The notes: a model not told the origin generated them from the letters alone. 64,000 nucleotides of DNA from Glandiceps talaboti (GCF_964340395.1 NC_135557.1:6179716-6243715); one strand, 5' to 3'. Positions 12,598 to 23,414 are shown, counted from the stretch's first letter. Numbers and translations: made by a program.

Positions 12598-13116
12598 AGT
12601 TTTCATTGGAATCAAGCAGTGTGGCTGAAGTATAATAAAACAGGAACAAAATGGTGTCCAATAAAGAGGATTGGAGTGAAAAGCTGAGCAAACTGTCTGT
12701 CAATGTCGGTACATGGGAAAAAGAGCAAGTTGATGATTCCATGTATGCGAACTGCGAACGATGGATGACTTTGTTGGAGTTTTTATACAGTAGTATGGAA
12801 GCAGTCGTTTTGTGTTAGTGTATGTTAATTGATGACTCCCAAGGTATTTCTTTATCCAGTGTGTATGATTGGCATTAATCATTTCAAACACTACAATTCT
12901 ATGCAGGGCATATAATTCGAAATCGAGGTCAAACAGGTAGACATAGTGCATCCCAAAAATATCAGTGTTAACATGTTGTTAAATAGCATTGAGTTGTCTC
13001 GAGCTCCAATGAACAAAAACACCTATGTTGGAGGTTGGGGAGCTGGTGCACTGTGACCAATATCTGGGCCATGGACTAGTAGGGGGCACATGCGTGTTCT
13101 TCAAATGTTTACTCAC
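12481..13116. other. Region downstream of transporter exon 3
   Basis: The terminal exon of the SLC16-like gene would be expected here on the minus strand, but I found no sequence resembling its usual last transmembrane segment. Positions about 12905-13050 match 19795-19925 (shared AATTTGAAATCGAGG-like start and CCTATGTTGGAG-like end), so a dispersed repeat occupies part of the interval. Confidence 0.45.
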
Positions 13117-13962
13117 CACCTATAAATGGACCAATTAGTCCTCCTATGCCACAAAAAGGAGAACTTACAGATAAACCTGCAGTCAGATTGGTTGAACCTA
13201 CAACATCTTTGATTGTCTGTTCAAGTAGGCCTAAGAAGATTCCGCCAAACAACCCCAAAAATGCTGCGTTGACGCTGTATTTCAGGTACGTGTCACCCAG
13301 TGGACTCAGCAGACTAGTTAATCCTACGAAAACGTGAGCCCATCCATACAGTCGTACACTTGTTAGTGCACGAAATTTGAAATGTAAGATAACAGGATTT
13401 ATTAGTCTGCCCACGATCCCCATGATACCAAATATGGACACAACAAGGGCAATTTCACTATTAGATCCGAGGTTCTGTGACTGCGCACGTGCAAAGGTAT
13501 GCGGTGGTATTCCAGGAAAAGCAACTCCAACGCCAAGAAACATAGCCGCAAGTGATAAAAGTGTTAAAGTTGGATATCTGGTAAGTAAGCTACAGTCACA
13601 GACGTCACAGATCTTCTGTACAGTGGTTTGTTTGTTGGTAGATCTTTGATTGTCATCTTGATTGGTCAAAATGTCATCAACACTTTCAGTCCCTTGCATC
13701 ATCGCGTCCACCTTTGAGGTTCGGATGTTCGGATTTCTAATGAATGCCCCACAGACACATACGTTGGCATTGGTGGCAGCAAATATGATACATGCTCCAC
13801 GCCATCCATACCAGTCTATCAGTAACTGCCACAGGGGTGTAAATGCAAATGCTCCTGTTCCTGTACCAATGCTTACCAGTGCATTTGCAATTACATACCT
13901 TGTTTTCATGTAGAAAGGAATTACCCCAAACAACGGACTCAAAACAAAACCATAACCACAGC
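13117..13962 (-). CDS. SLC16/monocarboxylate-transporter-like, exon 3
   Basis: An 846-nt exon with acceptor CACACAG before 13962 and donor GTGAGT after 13117, phase 1 at both ends. It encodes the central and C-terminal part of an SLC16 (monocarboxylate transporter) protein: G-C-G-Y-G-F with a Y-F-like K-T-R-Y-V-I-A-N-A segment (TM4), an I-D-W-Y-G-W-R-G-A motif (TM5/6), a long hydrophilic loop, then six hydrophobic segments ending at G-G-L-I-G-P-F-I-G-G. SLC16 proteins carry lactate, pyruvate, aromatic amino acids or thyroid hormone across the plasma membrane; the substrate here cannot be told. The last exon, which normally supplies TM12 and the tail, was not found. Confidence 0.9.
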
Positions 13963-14009
13963 CTGTGTGTATGAAAATCATGACTATTACATTATTTGTC
14001 GTAACATTG

Positions 14010-14200
14010 TGTGTTGTAGTGCTTTGTTGTTAGTGCTCACGATTAGCAGTCGGGAGGTCATGGGTTCGAATTGCACTGGAAACAAGAATGATGCATGTAC
14101 CACACTGTATTGAAATGTGCATTCTTAAGATATAGCTTAAATTACTGAAAACCGTTAATTATGCAAATTACACATTAAAAGAAAAAGTCATGTAGAAAAA
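14010..14200 (+). mobile_element. tRNA-derived SINE in transporter intron 2
   Basis: Positions about 14020-14085 resemble a tRNA: an A-box-like TTGTTAGTGCTC, then GATTAGCAGTCGGGAGGTC and a B box GGTTCGAATTG. It is followed by the body found at several other sites in the window (GTGCATTCTTAAGATATAGC). The tRNA head plus a shared body is the layout of a SINE; further bodies lie at 14490-14590 and 14660-14760. Confidence 0.6.
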
Positions 14201-14489
14201 TTTCACAGGGCATGTATACATATATAGTATTCATGTATTATCAATTATTTAACATTGTCGTATACTGTTTAAACATTGTGTTCAAGTATGAAAAGGTATA
14301 GGTAAAGTCATTATTGGAATTTGTCCAGTAAATCTCTCTCTGGCTTCCCTTTCAATAAATTAGTTTAGTGTTTGGCATGCGCTCTTGCTTGTCTTTTGTA
14401 AGATTTTGACATGTAAATGTTGTAAATTTCTCCACAGACACCAAACTTTGTTAATACACAAAGGCTTGGTTCTAGATCGAGGCTAGGTT

Positions 14490-14760
14490 TTCTTAGCATA
14501 GATACATGTACCCAATTATATGGAATTTGAAGCTTGCATTCTAAAGATATGGCATATATACTAAAAACCAATAGTTATGTAAATTACTCATATTACAATT
14601 AAGAGCTATATCAACAAACCTCATGGGACATATGCGCATTTGTATGGGTGATATATATAACGGATTATATCAAATTTGAAGCCTGCATTCTTCAGCCATA
14701 ACCTAATTACCAAAGATCATTACTAATACTTGTGCAAATAACTTTCTGAAACTAAATACT
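14490..14760 (+). repeat. Two further SINE-body copies
   Basis: Two diverged direct copies (about 14490-14590 and 14640-14760) share a GAATTTGAAGC...TGCATTCT core followed by an AATTACCAAA-like or ACTAAAAACC segment with the SINE at 14010. Confidence 0.5.
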
Positions 14761-14803
14761 CTGCCAATATACCTTCTATATTTATTTTAATTACATGACC
14801 TAC

Positions 14804-14943
14804 CAATTAATAATCCAAAACTGAAGTACAAAAACTCAAGGTTTGGTGCAAAGGCAGACAGTACGAATCCAAGAGAAGATAATATACCTCCAATTACTAC
14901 TGTACATCGATAACCTATCTTCTTCACAGTGATGTTAGCAACA
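14804..14943 (-). pseudogene. SLC16-like exon 2, 3' part (split by insertion)
   Basis: Reads A-N-I-T-V-K-K-I-G-Y-R, then a hydrophobic G-G-I-L-S-S-L-G-F-V-L-S-A-F helix and L-Y-F-S-F-G-L-L-I-G up to the donor GTAGGT after 14804. This is TM2-TM3 of an SLC16 protein. Joined to 17822-17825 with a single copy of the TAGCAACA duplication, it makes an exon of exactly 144 nt, phase 1 at both ends, fitting exon 1 and exon 3 in frame. In this haplotype the exon is interrupted. Confidence 0.92.
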
Positions 14944-14987
14944 ATACGGAAGCGTATTAGTGCCAAGTTGTAAGGAAAAAAATAAAA

Positions 14988-15238
14988 TTTAAAATCTCGT
15001 AATTACGAGATTTCAATTCTCGTAATTACGACTTTTTCCTCGTAATTACGACTTTTTTCTCGTAATTACGAGTTTTCAATTCTCGTAATTACGACTTTTT
15101 TTCTCGTAATTACGAGTTTTCAATTCTCGTAATTACGACTTTTCGATTCTCGTAATTACGACTTTTCAATTCTCGTAATTACGACTTTTTGATTCTCGTA
15201 ATTACGACTTTTTGATTCTCGTAATTACGACTTTTTGA
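14988..15238 (+). repeat. Palindrome array 1 (TCGTAATTACGA)
   Basis: Units of about 22-24 bp with the perfect 12-bp palindrome TCGTAATTACGA, separated by short A/T-rich linkers such as CTTTTTGATT. The array starts inside the left inverted repeat. Confidence 0.95.
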
Positions 15239-15743
15239 TGATACATGTGGTAAGCCAACAACAGTTAGTAGCAAGTCAGTTATCACACTGAGCGCGGAAT
15301 TTAGGAGTGAACCATTTGAGTTTTGGGATTCCCAAGGTCCATATTTAGAAGGGGGCCCTCTCATTATCAAATATGTAGTATTGTTTTGTTTTTGGTTTGC
15401 TGCGGAGGAATGGAGTTAGAGGTAACATGGAAAATATAAGCAATCACATCAAAATAGTCACAGCCTTAAAATTCGGAAAGTAACTTGTTTTTATGCCATT
15501 TTCTTCGCCCCCCCCCCCTCCATCAAGTAACTTTACCCTTATATAGTACTACATTCTAAGCGCTTTCAACGAAGTGCATAAAACGTATTTGGAGCTTGCG
15601 CCTTGCTGATCAAAAATAGGTCACATGCTGCCATTCATGGTGATAAAACATCGTAAGACGCCACATGTTTTATACGAACATGAACTTTACTAATATATAC
15701 ATGTTTTAGATTTTCATAATAATCGCAGGTTTAATTCTCCGAG
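15239..15743. other. Spacer 1 inside the inverted-repeat element
   Basis: About 500 bp without the palindrome and without a recognisable protein. Contains a short C run near 15510. Confidence 0.6.
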
Positions 15744-16250
15744 TCGTAATTACGAGAATCGTTCTAAACTTTTTGATTCTCGTAATTACGACTTTTTAAT
15801 TCTCGTAATTACGACTTTTCGATTCTCGTAATTACGACTTTTCGATTCTCGTAATTACGACTTTTCTATTCTCGTAATTACGACTTTTCGATTCTCGTAA
15901 TTACGACTTTTTGATTCTCGTAATTACGACTTTTCGATTCTCGTAATTACGACTTTTCGATTCTCGTAATTACGACTTTTCGATTCTCGTAATTACGACT
16001 TTTTGATTCTCGTAATTACGACTTTTCGATTCTCGTAATTACGACTTTTTCGATTCTCGTAATTACGACTTTTTAATTCTCGTAATTACGACTTTTTAAT
16101 TCTCGTAATTACGACTTTTTGATTCTCGTAATTACGACTTTTCGATTCTCGTAATTACGACTTTTCGATTCTCGTAATTACGACTTTTCGATTCTCGTAA
16201 TTACGACTATTTGATTGTCGTAATGACGACTTTTTGATTGTCGTAATTAT
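15744..16250 (+). repeat. Palindrome array 2 (TCGTAATTACGA)
   Basis: About 22 units with the same palindrome and mostly a CTTTTCGATT linker, far more regular than array 1. The last two units are mutated. Confidence 0.95.
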
Positions 16251-17345
16251 GAAATTATGATTTTTTATTGTTTGTTATTTTTCAATTTTTGAATTGTTCA
16301 GACACGAATCTTATAATTTTGATGTACTAAGCAAATGTACTATAGAGTGTTTGACACGGTAACCGGTTTGTATGATTTGATTGCGTTTTTCGTTTCTTTA
16401 AAAAAAACTCGAGTGCATTAAAACAGCGAAGAATATTCTTTCATTATATATCGGCAAAATGAATCAATAATGGATTTGAAATTGAAGAAAATAGTATTTA
16501 CCATCTGATATTTGGTAAAATTCACAACTTTAGTTTAGAATTTTCTTCATTAAGGGTAAATCAGATTTATACGGTTTTGAAATTTAAAATTCAATAACGT
16601 GGCACCGTAGGTCGTTCGATCAATTTTGAAAATGTGTGGAGACCTTTTCCACGGTTGATAAATACTTGAATACTAGTATATGTATTTGGTATGGTATAAT
16701 AATATTGGTTTGAGGGTCAGTTAGCCAAATGACCGGTTTGTCGAGGTTATTGACCCTGGTATATCAGGGTGTTTATAGTAGGAAGGCATTGGCGAGACGT
16801 CCCCAGATAGAAACTTTATTGATCCTTCTTTTAAGACGTTTCGGACCGGCCGTTAGGTCCTTCATCAGTCGTAATCCTGTCTTGTATTGGACAGTTTCCC
16901 TACATCTTCATCATTGGATATAAGTTGGAGTTGTGTCCGAAATTCAGCAGAATATCTATATGTTTAATATTGGACTCCAATTATTTGAACAAATTCTTTG
17001 CTGATGAAGAATTCTTGTTGTTCTGGAATTCTTGTTTTGTGTTTATTATTTGGCTAAGTTCATTGACAGATTGCCTGTTTAAACATTGCAGTGAACCTAC
17101 TAACTTCTTGTTGCATCCAGTATATGTGTGTACATATGTGCACACGTTATTTCATTGCCATTTCTTTTTTTAACCTATAGGTGTTATGTAATTTCACTGG
17201 ACTTATATTAGAGTGTTCAGTTCACCTTAAATGTACTTACTACCCGATGATCGGGTGTTGTTGAGAACTCAGCTGTTGCTTATAACATGAACTTAAAATG
17301 GCAGTGTGATTTTTCCAGTTAGATATCAACTTACCGGAGAATTGC
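16251..17345. other. Spacer 2 inside the inverted-repeat element
   Basis: Unique sequence of about 1.1 kb. The short open frames at 16729-17173 show no family. On the minus strand, about 16820-16868 reads CTGATGA, a GGACC/GGTCC stem and CGAAACGTC, a layout seen in Penelope-type and other ribozyme-bearing repeats, so a second repeat may be nested here. Confidence 0.5.
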
Positions 17346-17766
17346 GACGTAATTACGAGAATCGAAATGTCTTTACGATTCTCGTAATTACGAGATTCAA
17401 AAAGTCGTAATTACGAGAATCGAAAAGTCGTAATTACGAGAATTGAAAACTCGTAATTACGAGAAAAAAGGCGTAATTACGAGAATCGAAAAGTCGTAAT
17501 TACGAGAATTGAAAACTCGTAATTACGAGTAAAAAGTCGTAATTACGAGAAAAAAGTCGTAATTACGAGAATCGAAAAGTCGTAATTACGAGAATTGAAA
17601 ACTCGTAATTACGAGAAAAAAGTCGTAATTACGAGAAAAAAGTCGTAATTACGAGAATCGAAAAGTCGTAATTACGAGAATTGAAAACTCGTAATTACGA
17701 GAAAAAAGTCGTAATTACGAGAAAAAAGTCGTAATTACGAGAATTGAAATCTCGTAATTACGAGAT
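17346..17766 (-). repeat. Palindrome array 3, inverted
   Basis: About 18 units of the same palindrome with linkers in the opposite orientation to arrays 1 and 2 (AAAAAGTCGTAATTACGAG). It merges into the right inverted repeat. Confidence 0.95.
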
Positions 17767-17813
17767 TTTAAAGTTTATTTTTTTCCTTACAACTTGGCAC
17801 TAATACGCTTCCG

Positions 17814-17825
17814 TAGCAACAGGAC
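17814..17825 (-). pseudogene. SLC16-like exon 2, 5' stub
   Basis: Reading on the minus strand, the acceptor TACCCAG ends at 17826 and the exon begins GTCCTGTTGCTA, giving G-P-V-A when joined to the last base of exon 1. It is cut after 12 bases by the inverted-repeat element; the reading frame resumes at 14943. Confidence 0.9.
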
Positions 17826-18272
17826 CTGGGTATGGAAAGAGATACAAAGGCAGGCAAGATGGGAATGCTATAACAATATTATTGGACTAGAAGAGTTATC
17901 TGGTCTAATGGATATCTAAGTTAGCTGATAACAATTGAAAGTGGGTCACACTATGTAATTGGCAAGTTGTTAGGCTACTATCACAGTGTGAATGTAATGT
18001 GGAGGTGGGGGATTTTTGCCGACATCCGGTATTTCCATAAGTAAGCCCATCCATCTGCATTGAATGAATATATGCAAATATACCAACATTGAAAAAAAAA
18101 CAGATAAAAACTGATCTGCCTTCCATTAGGGTTACTGTTCCCATACAGTTTCTCCCCATGCCACGCCATTGCAGTATACATAATGCTTCATTAATTACAT
18201 AGGTCATTGTATATCAGATAATTCGGCATACACTGTTCAGATGCACTAGAAATTAGATTTACATCGCCTTAC

Positions 18273-18564
18273 CGAATGCCATTCGGGCAAACATAGCCAC
18301 TGAAAGAATCCATGACGTCCGAGCTGACCCCGCATTGAAATACCTCTGTATTTCTACAAATAGAGGTCCTAAGGACTGGTAGGTCCCGTGTATGAACATA
18401 CAGCCAACGTGACAACAAAATACCAGGAGCCATCCATAAATACCACCATCCTTTTCCCTGGTTGCCCTTCTTTCATCTGTCCCCTTCATTATCATATAAT
18501 AACTACTAAAACCAGGGTCTCCAAGTTCGTAGACGTCGTTAGAATAGACACTACAATGTACCAT
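18273..18564 (-). CDS. SLC16/monocarboxylate-transporter-like, exon 1
   Basis: Encodes a cytosolic N-terminus and D-G-G-I-Y-G-W-L-L-V-F, the hallmark D-G-G-(W/Y)-G-W of SLC16 transporters at TM1, followed by G-T-Y-Q-S-L-G-P-L-F-V-E and S-W-I-L-S-V-A-M into TM2. The donor GTAAGG follows 18273, leaving phase 1 that matches exon 2. The first ATG at 18564 is used here; a second at about residue 24 is possible. Exons 1-3 follow in order on the minus strand at 18.3, 17.8/14.8 and 13.1-14.0 kb. Confidence 0.9.
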
Positions 18565-20570
18565 ACAACATACAATTTAGGTCAGGCCAGGGGGAGTCAC
18601 TCTAAATTCACATATTTGTATGTTGCAGTAAACTCTATTTATCAGTTTATTGCCCAGCCCACTTCTGAAATCAAATAATGTATTAGCTTTCTTTAGTGTT
18701 GGAAAAGATAACTTTTTTGTGTATACCATACTAGACACACTTTATCAAAAAAAACGTCTCTGGCTAAACGATAAATCGTTTCACACAACTCTATTACGAA
18801 GATACGCTCGGTGATCATAAATAAAAGCTTCAACAGCGGTACATACCGTGACAGCTCGTTAAAGAATCCGACGACACGTACACAAACACAGCAACTCTTC
18901 TCTTAGACAGCAATTGTAGAATTATACAACCAGAAAAGCATTCATAGATATGAAGTAACAAGTAATCATGTAAGCGTACACGATAGTGACCCAGTTGTTT
19001 ACATTGACGGGAAACGCTCGATAGCAATGACTATTTAACCTTGTTCTAACTGCCAGACCTTCGGGCTCTCTTCAGATACAACAAGCAACCAAAGGTCACT
19101 TTGCCCTTGAAAGGCGAAATGGAAGGCATTTAGCCCGAGGACTAGATAAAGTTATCTCCAGCATTCAAAGATCCCCTCTGACAATTAGCACACAAACAAA
19201 CAAATAAACAAACAAACATGCTCCTAAGATGATGTATAGAAAGCACAGAAGATACTCCCCCCATTGATATTTCAAAATAATAGTTTATATTGGTTTTGAT
19301 GGAGGTAATCATTAATAACCCTCAAAATGATAAATGTTAACGTACTTTTTTCTTGTTCAGCTCATTCAACTGAATAAAACAACCTACCTTATGTGCATTA
19401 GATCATGTTATTTAAAAAATGCAACTGCAGCACTGGTTTATATGTCATTTTAGGGGAAAATGTCGATGTTATCAGAAATCGGCTATTTAAAGTCTCCAGA
19501 TATCGTTGACATTGTTTGTTTGCATAATTTGCTAGATATTCAAAGTAAACACATTTTGTTTGTTTAGAAACATACTCTAGCAATCGCATAACAATGTTAA
19601 TGTATTGGTTACATATGTAGATGTGGTGTACTAAGCACAAAGGAAGACTTCTTATCCCTACCCTATTTTTATTCTAGAATATTTCGTTAGAAAGAAAATA
19701 TCATATCTTTTCCAAATATATAATGGATAATAAATTCCTTGCTTGCTTGTGTCGTATGTAAGACATTGTGTTGCCCCTATCCCCAACCTTATATAATTTG
19801 AAATCGAGGCCAAACAGGTAGTGCATCCCAGAATTTCTAATGTTAACATTTTGTTTCTCAGTTAGTAGACCCCAATGAACAAAAGAAATACCTATGTTGG
19901 AGATTTGGAAGGGGGGGGTGCACGGTAACCCATCTGGCTAATTCCTTCAGAAGACAAAAAAAATGATTTATTCATGCATATTCAGCTTGGGGAAATATTG
20001 TGAATGCATTAAACCGGAATTTGCGAATGACAATGTCTCCACCCTCACCAAACTCATTATTACCAAAGCCATTAGACGTACTAGTGACGTACATATATGC
20101 ATGCATTACCAAGGGCTAGACTCCCACCATTGCACCTAATTACAGGGAGCAATGTGACCTTCGCCCGGCTTCGGTCTGTTATATTAGAATTCGAAGACCG
20201 CCCTAAGGTCTAGCAGCAAGATTATAAGAACTTGACCGGGTTCACTATGTGCGACGATGACGAAAGGCTGTCTCATTTGCATATATCGATGAACATATCG
20301 TCTCCTCGATGAAGCAAAATAGTTGACCAAGACATCATAAGCATGAGAAAACTAATTTACATATAGAGCTATCTGAATGTAAAAAGATGATCTGACAGCA
20401 ATCGGTCGGCAGGTCCGCTCTCTGTTTGCTGTTAAAAATAATCCAAATTCAAAGTACAAAGAAAGCAATCACGGTGCAATGCAATAACAGTGATTTAGTT
20501 TATGTACTGGAGAACGTTCGGTGTATTAGTTGAGGTGTATTTTTAATATTACAAATGGAATGCAAAAATA
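18565..20570. other. Upstream flank of transporter; repeat copy
   Basis: No coding exon supported. The stretch 19795-19925 is a diverged copy of 12905-13050. About 19195-19220 has a short (CAAA)n tract. The promoter of the transporter is probably in here but has no clear TATA or initiator that I can defend. Confidence 0.4.
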
Positions 20571-20580
20571 ATATATATAC

Positions 20581-20631
<51 letters not shown>

Positions 20632-20739
20632 CATATTCATATATATATTTATATATATATATATATATAGGTTTGGTGGTTCTGTAACTCGGAGTTTCAC
20701 GCATAGTGCGATCATCAGACAACACAGCATTGATAATAT

Positions 20740-20794
<55 letters not shown>

Positions 20795-20970
20795 CTCGGT
20801 GAGTATCAATCTGCTAGACAGTGCTCTATACCGCAGTGGCAGAGTGCTCTGCCACTGCGGTATAGAGCACTGTCTTAGCCGATTGATACTCACCGAGTTA
20901 CATACGCTCCTCATCCAAGTCGAGCACTCTACTCAACCAGCTACCAGACCCAGAATGGAACAGCCACGAA

Positions 20971-21012
<42 letters not shown>
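20571..21012. repeat. (TA)n blocks flanking a 53-bp-arm palindrome
   Basis: Three TA tracts (20571-20670, 20743-20792, 20974-21010) separate unique pieces. Between the second and third, 20793-20900 is an almost perfect inverted repeat, TAACTCGGTGAGTATCAATC on one arm and its complement on the other. Part of one arm recurs at 61821-61873, again beside (TA)n, so this is a dispersed family rather than a local accident. Confidence 0.85.
20682..20722 (-). ncRNA. Hammerhead-ribozyme-like motif
   Basis: Minus strand: stem I UUGU with ACAG (one G-U pair), core CUGAUGA, stem II CGCA/UGCG closed by a U-U mismatch, then GAA, stem III ACU/AGU with a 3-nt loop, and U at the cleavage position. All core bases are present but stem II is imperfect. 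It sits beside (TA)n DNA, as hammerheads in Penelope-like elements often do. Confidence 0.45.
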
Positions 21013-22300
21013 ACATATCTCGACGTTAACTGTGTGTTTGAGAACCTTAAAGAATTCATCTTCAGAGCCAGGTGAAATTGTGACGCAATGCAAATGATGT
21101 TCAGTACCTGTTTACGAAGATGTGACAATTAGGATGGTGATATATATAGCTTTAGATGCTGCCATTGTTTGCCAAGTGACTTTGGTGTACTTATTGTGAA
21201 AGAGGTCGAACAGTTCATTTAGATGAGATGACATCTGAATAAAGTAAGGTCATATCAGGTCAACCTTATGGTAGTGAGGGCTTAAGCAGAACTTCTAAGA
21301 TTACACAGTGTTGGTCTGTGCATTGACATTCCAATGTATATCTAGGGAATCATATTACAGTGAACCCATTGTCGTAAAAGACACCCTCGACGTTGCGTCA
21401 ACAGAAAGAATATATTCTGGCTGGCGAGAATGCACTGAACCAAACAGAACGAACTAAAGAAGTTGAATATTTCTGTAATTTTCACATTTCAAATTATAGT
21501 ATAATTATGTAAGTTTCTCAAACTTGTCTGAATAATGCAACATATTTCCAAAATATGACGTCAGAAGAACGTCTGGCAATAAAATTTCAACTTTTCGTGA
21601 TGTAAAGATTGATACAGGATCAGTTCCTACAGTCCGTACACATACATGTATAACATATTTGCCGACACATGAACACTTTACATGCACCGTACAAATTTAT
21701 TTGTACACAAGTTTTAAATCATTTCAAGTTTGGTTGTATATTTTACGTGAAAATTAAATGGCGGATTGAAACAAGTGTCAAAATCAACATCACAGTTAGC
21801 CTTTATAGGTGAATTGTAATGATACGTAGTCTAGGCATAAGTAATGAGTTGCAAGATGGAATCCGTTCTATGTAGTTAGCCTATCTAGATTTGACCGACT
21901 AACTCTATTACACTAGATAGGTTCAGATGTATGTTTGTGTTCTATACACGTAGAGTCATAGTCACGTGATTTGAAGGCACTCCACGCGTTTACGTCAGAC
22001 GTTGCTACGTCAAAAGGGCGCTCTACACGTAACTGTAAATACATGTCATGGTTTTATAATGTTTCTTCTTTTAAAAGTCGTGCGTTTTATGCTGACGTTC
22101 GGAAATGTTACTGTAAACAAATTACTGAGTTTTTAGTTTGGGTACGTATACCGGGTACTTACATAAACCAGATTTAAACTGAATGCCTTCCGTAAGGGCA
22201 AACTTTTAGATTGGTATTCCTTCACGCCTTGTTGCAATTGTGTGCTACCCATGACATGTGACATTGTTCATCTATTAGGTACTATACCAATAACATATTG
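21013..22300. other. Intergenic, no gene supported
   Basis: AT-rich single-copy sequence. Short frames on both strands show no domain or splice context. Confidence 0.45.
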
Positions 22301-22329
22301 TGTTGTTTCAAGCAATATGAACCCACTTT

Positions 22330-22425
22330 TAGCCGGCCATACACATGTACGTACCAAATTATATTGAATTTGAAATGTGCATTCTTAAGATACAGCCTAA
22401 TTACCGAAAAGTACAACCGTGGAGT
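22330..22425 (+). repeat. SINE-body copy
   Basis: Carries the ATTGAATTTGAAATGTGC start and ATTCTTAAGATACAGCC core of the family at 14080-14200. Confidence 0.6.
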
Positions 22426-22524
22426 TTCTCCCCAATCGCATTGTAAGCAACGCAGAATTATGAAACGATTATCAGAACTCAAAGTTAACGAAAATGCCCC
22501 TTTATCGCACAGTGGCGTTCCCCT

Positions 22525-22612
22525 CATGGGCTACATCCCAGATCTGGGCCCCCTCAGGGTCTACTGTCCAGATATGGGTCCCCCTAAGGGGCTACAGTCC
22601 AGATCTGGGTCC
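22525..22612 (+). repeat. Three-unit minisatellite of about 30 bp
   Basis: Three diverged units built on GGGCTACA-TCCAGATCTGGG-CCCCCT. The CCAGATCTGG core is a palindrome. A partial relative lies near 13060. Confidence 0.7.
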
Positions 22613-23414
22613 TTATATATCTATATACAAATTATATTGTGGGTGCCGGCATACACATAATAATATTTTATTTTCACATATAGATTATAATGGAACTTAT
22701 TAGTATAGCCAGATAATCTACAGAGGCAGAAAAAAAAACAACTCTCGGAAATGTGGTCCCCTGTTATGAAGTATTCGTAAATGTCATGGCAGTGAAAGGG
22801 AAGTATCAATGTGGACATGTGGTATACTGTTTCTTATCAAAAGTTCAAAGGTCACGATAGAAATAACCAATAATGTCTTCTACTAAGGGACTATCGCACA
22901 ATGGCACACAAGCTCAATACAATGACCTTTGTTCGTGTAGGCCAAAAGCCCCCCCCCCTCCCCCAACCTACGTTCACAAATGTGACGTCGACACGTTAAT
23001 ATGACGTCACCATGATGAAAATTGTAGCGGTTACATCACTACAATCGATGCTATGCAAAAACGTAGTAAGCACATCAAACCCAGAACTGTATATCGTATT
23101 AGCAGTTAAATGTGAATCATCATCTCAGTAATAAATAAAGAACCTGCTTATTGTTGAATGTGTTATTTTTACTAACTTTGGTTTGAAGTGCGAAAATGAA
23201 GTTCAGCAATTGCAATGATGCCAGATCCCCTCCTCAATTTTGGCAAATTTAGTAAGAAGAGTTAGAATCAATAATTGATCCAACTGAGTTCTGCGTGAGT
23301 ATATAGCTAGAAAGGGGAGGTGGAGGAACGTGTGATGTGTCTCTCCTCAACATACATGTATTTCCAAACAGATTCAACAAACTGCAGGGCACCATTCCAG
23401 CTCTCTGCCTACTA
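22613..23414. other. Intergenic upstream of CUB exons
   Basis: No gene supported. A C run at 22950-22960 and AT-rich sequence only. Confidence 0.4.

Larger units (their letters stand above)
14944..17813. mobile_element. 2.87-kb terminal-inverted-repeat element inside a coding exon
   Basis: Both ends carry an inverted repeat of about 65 bp, starting TACGGAAGCG on the left (14945) and ending CGCTTCCGTA on the right (17815), with one mismatch seen. The flanks repeat TAGCAACA (14936-14943 and 17814-17821), an 8-bp target-site duplication; because TA also belongs to the repeat, 6-8 bp is the fair range. The interior has no transposase-like frame; it consists of three arrays of a 12-bp palindrome and two spacers. 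It looks like a non-autonomous DNA transposon. An 8-bp duplication would suit hAT-type elements, but the terminal bases do not let me assign a superfamily. Confidence 0.88.

Noticed and set aside
14944-17813. The inverted-repeat element as an introner (a transposon that makes its own intron)
   Set aside because: A GTAAGG lies in the inverted repeat and could serve as a donor on the minus strand, but no AG acceptor with a pyrimidine tract occurs at the other end before the exon resumes. Disruption is the simpler reading.
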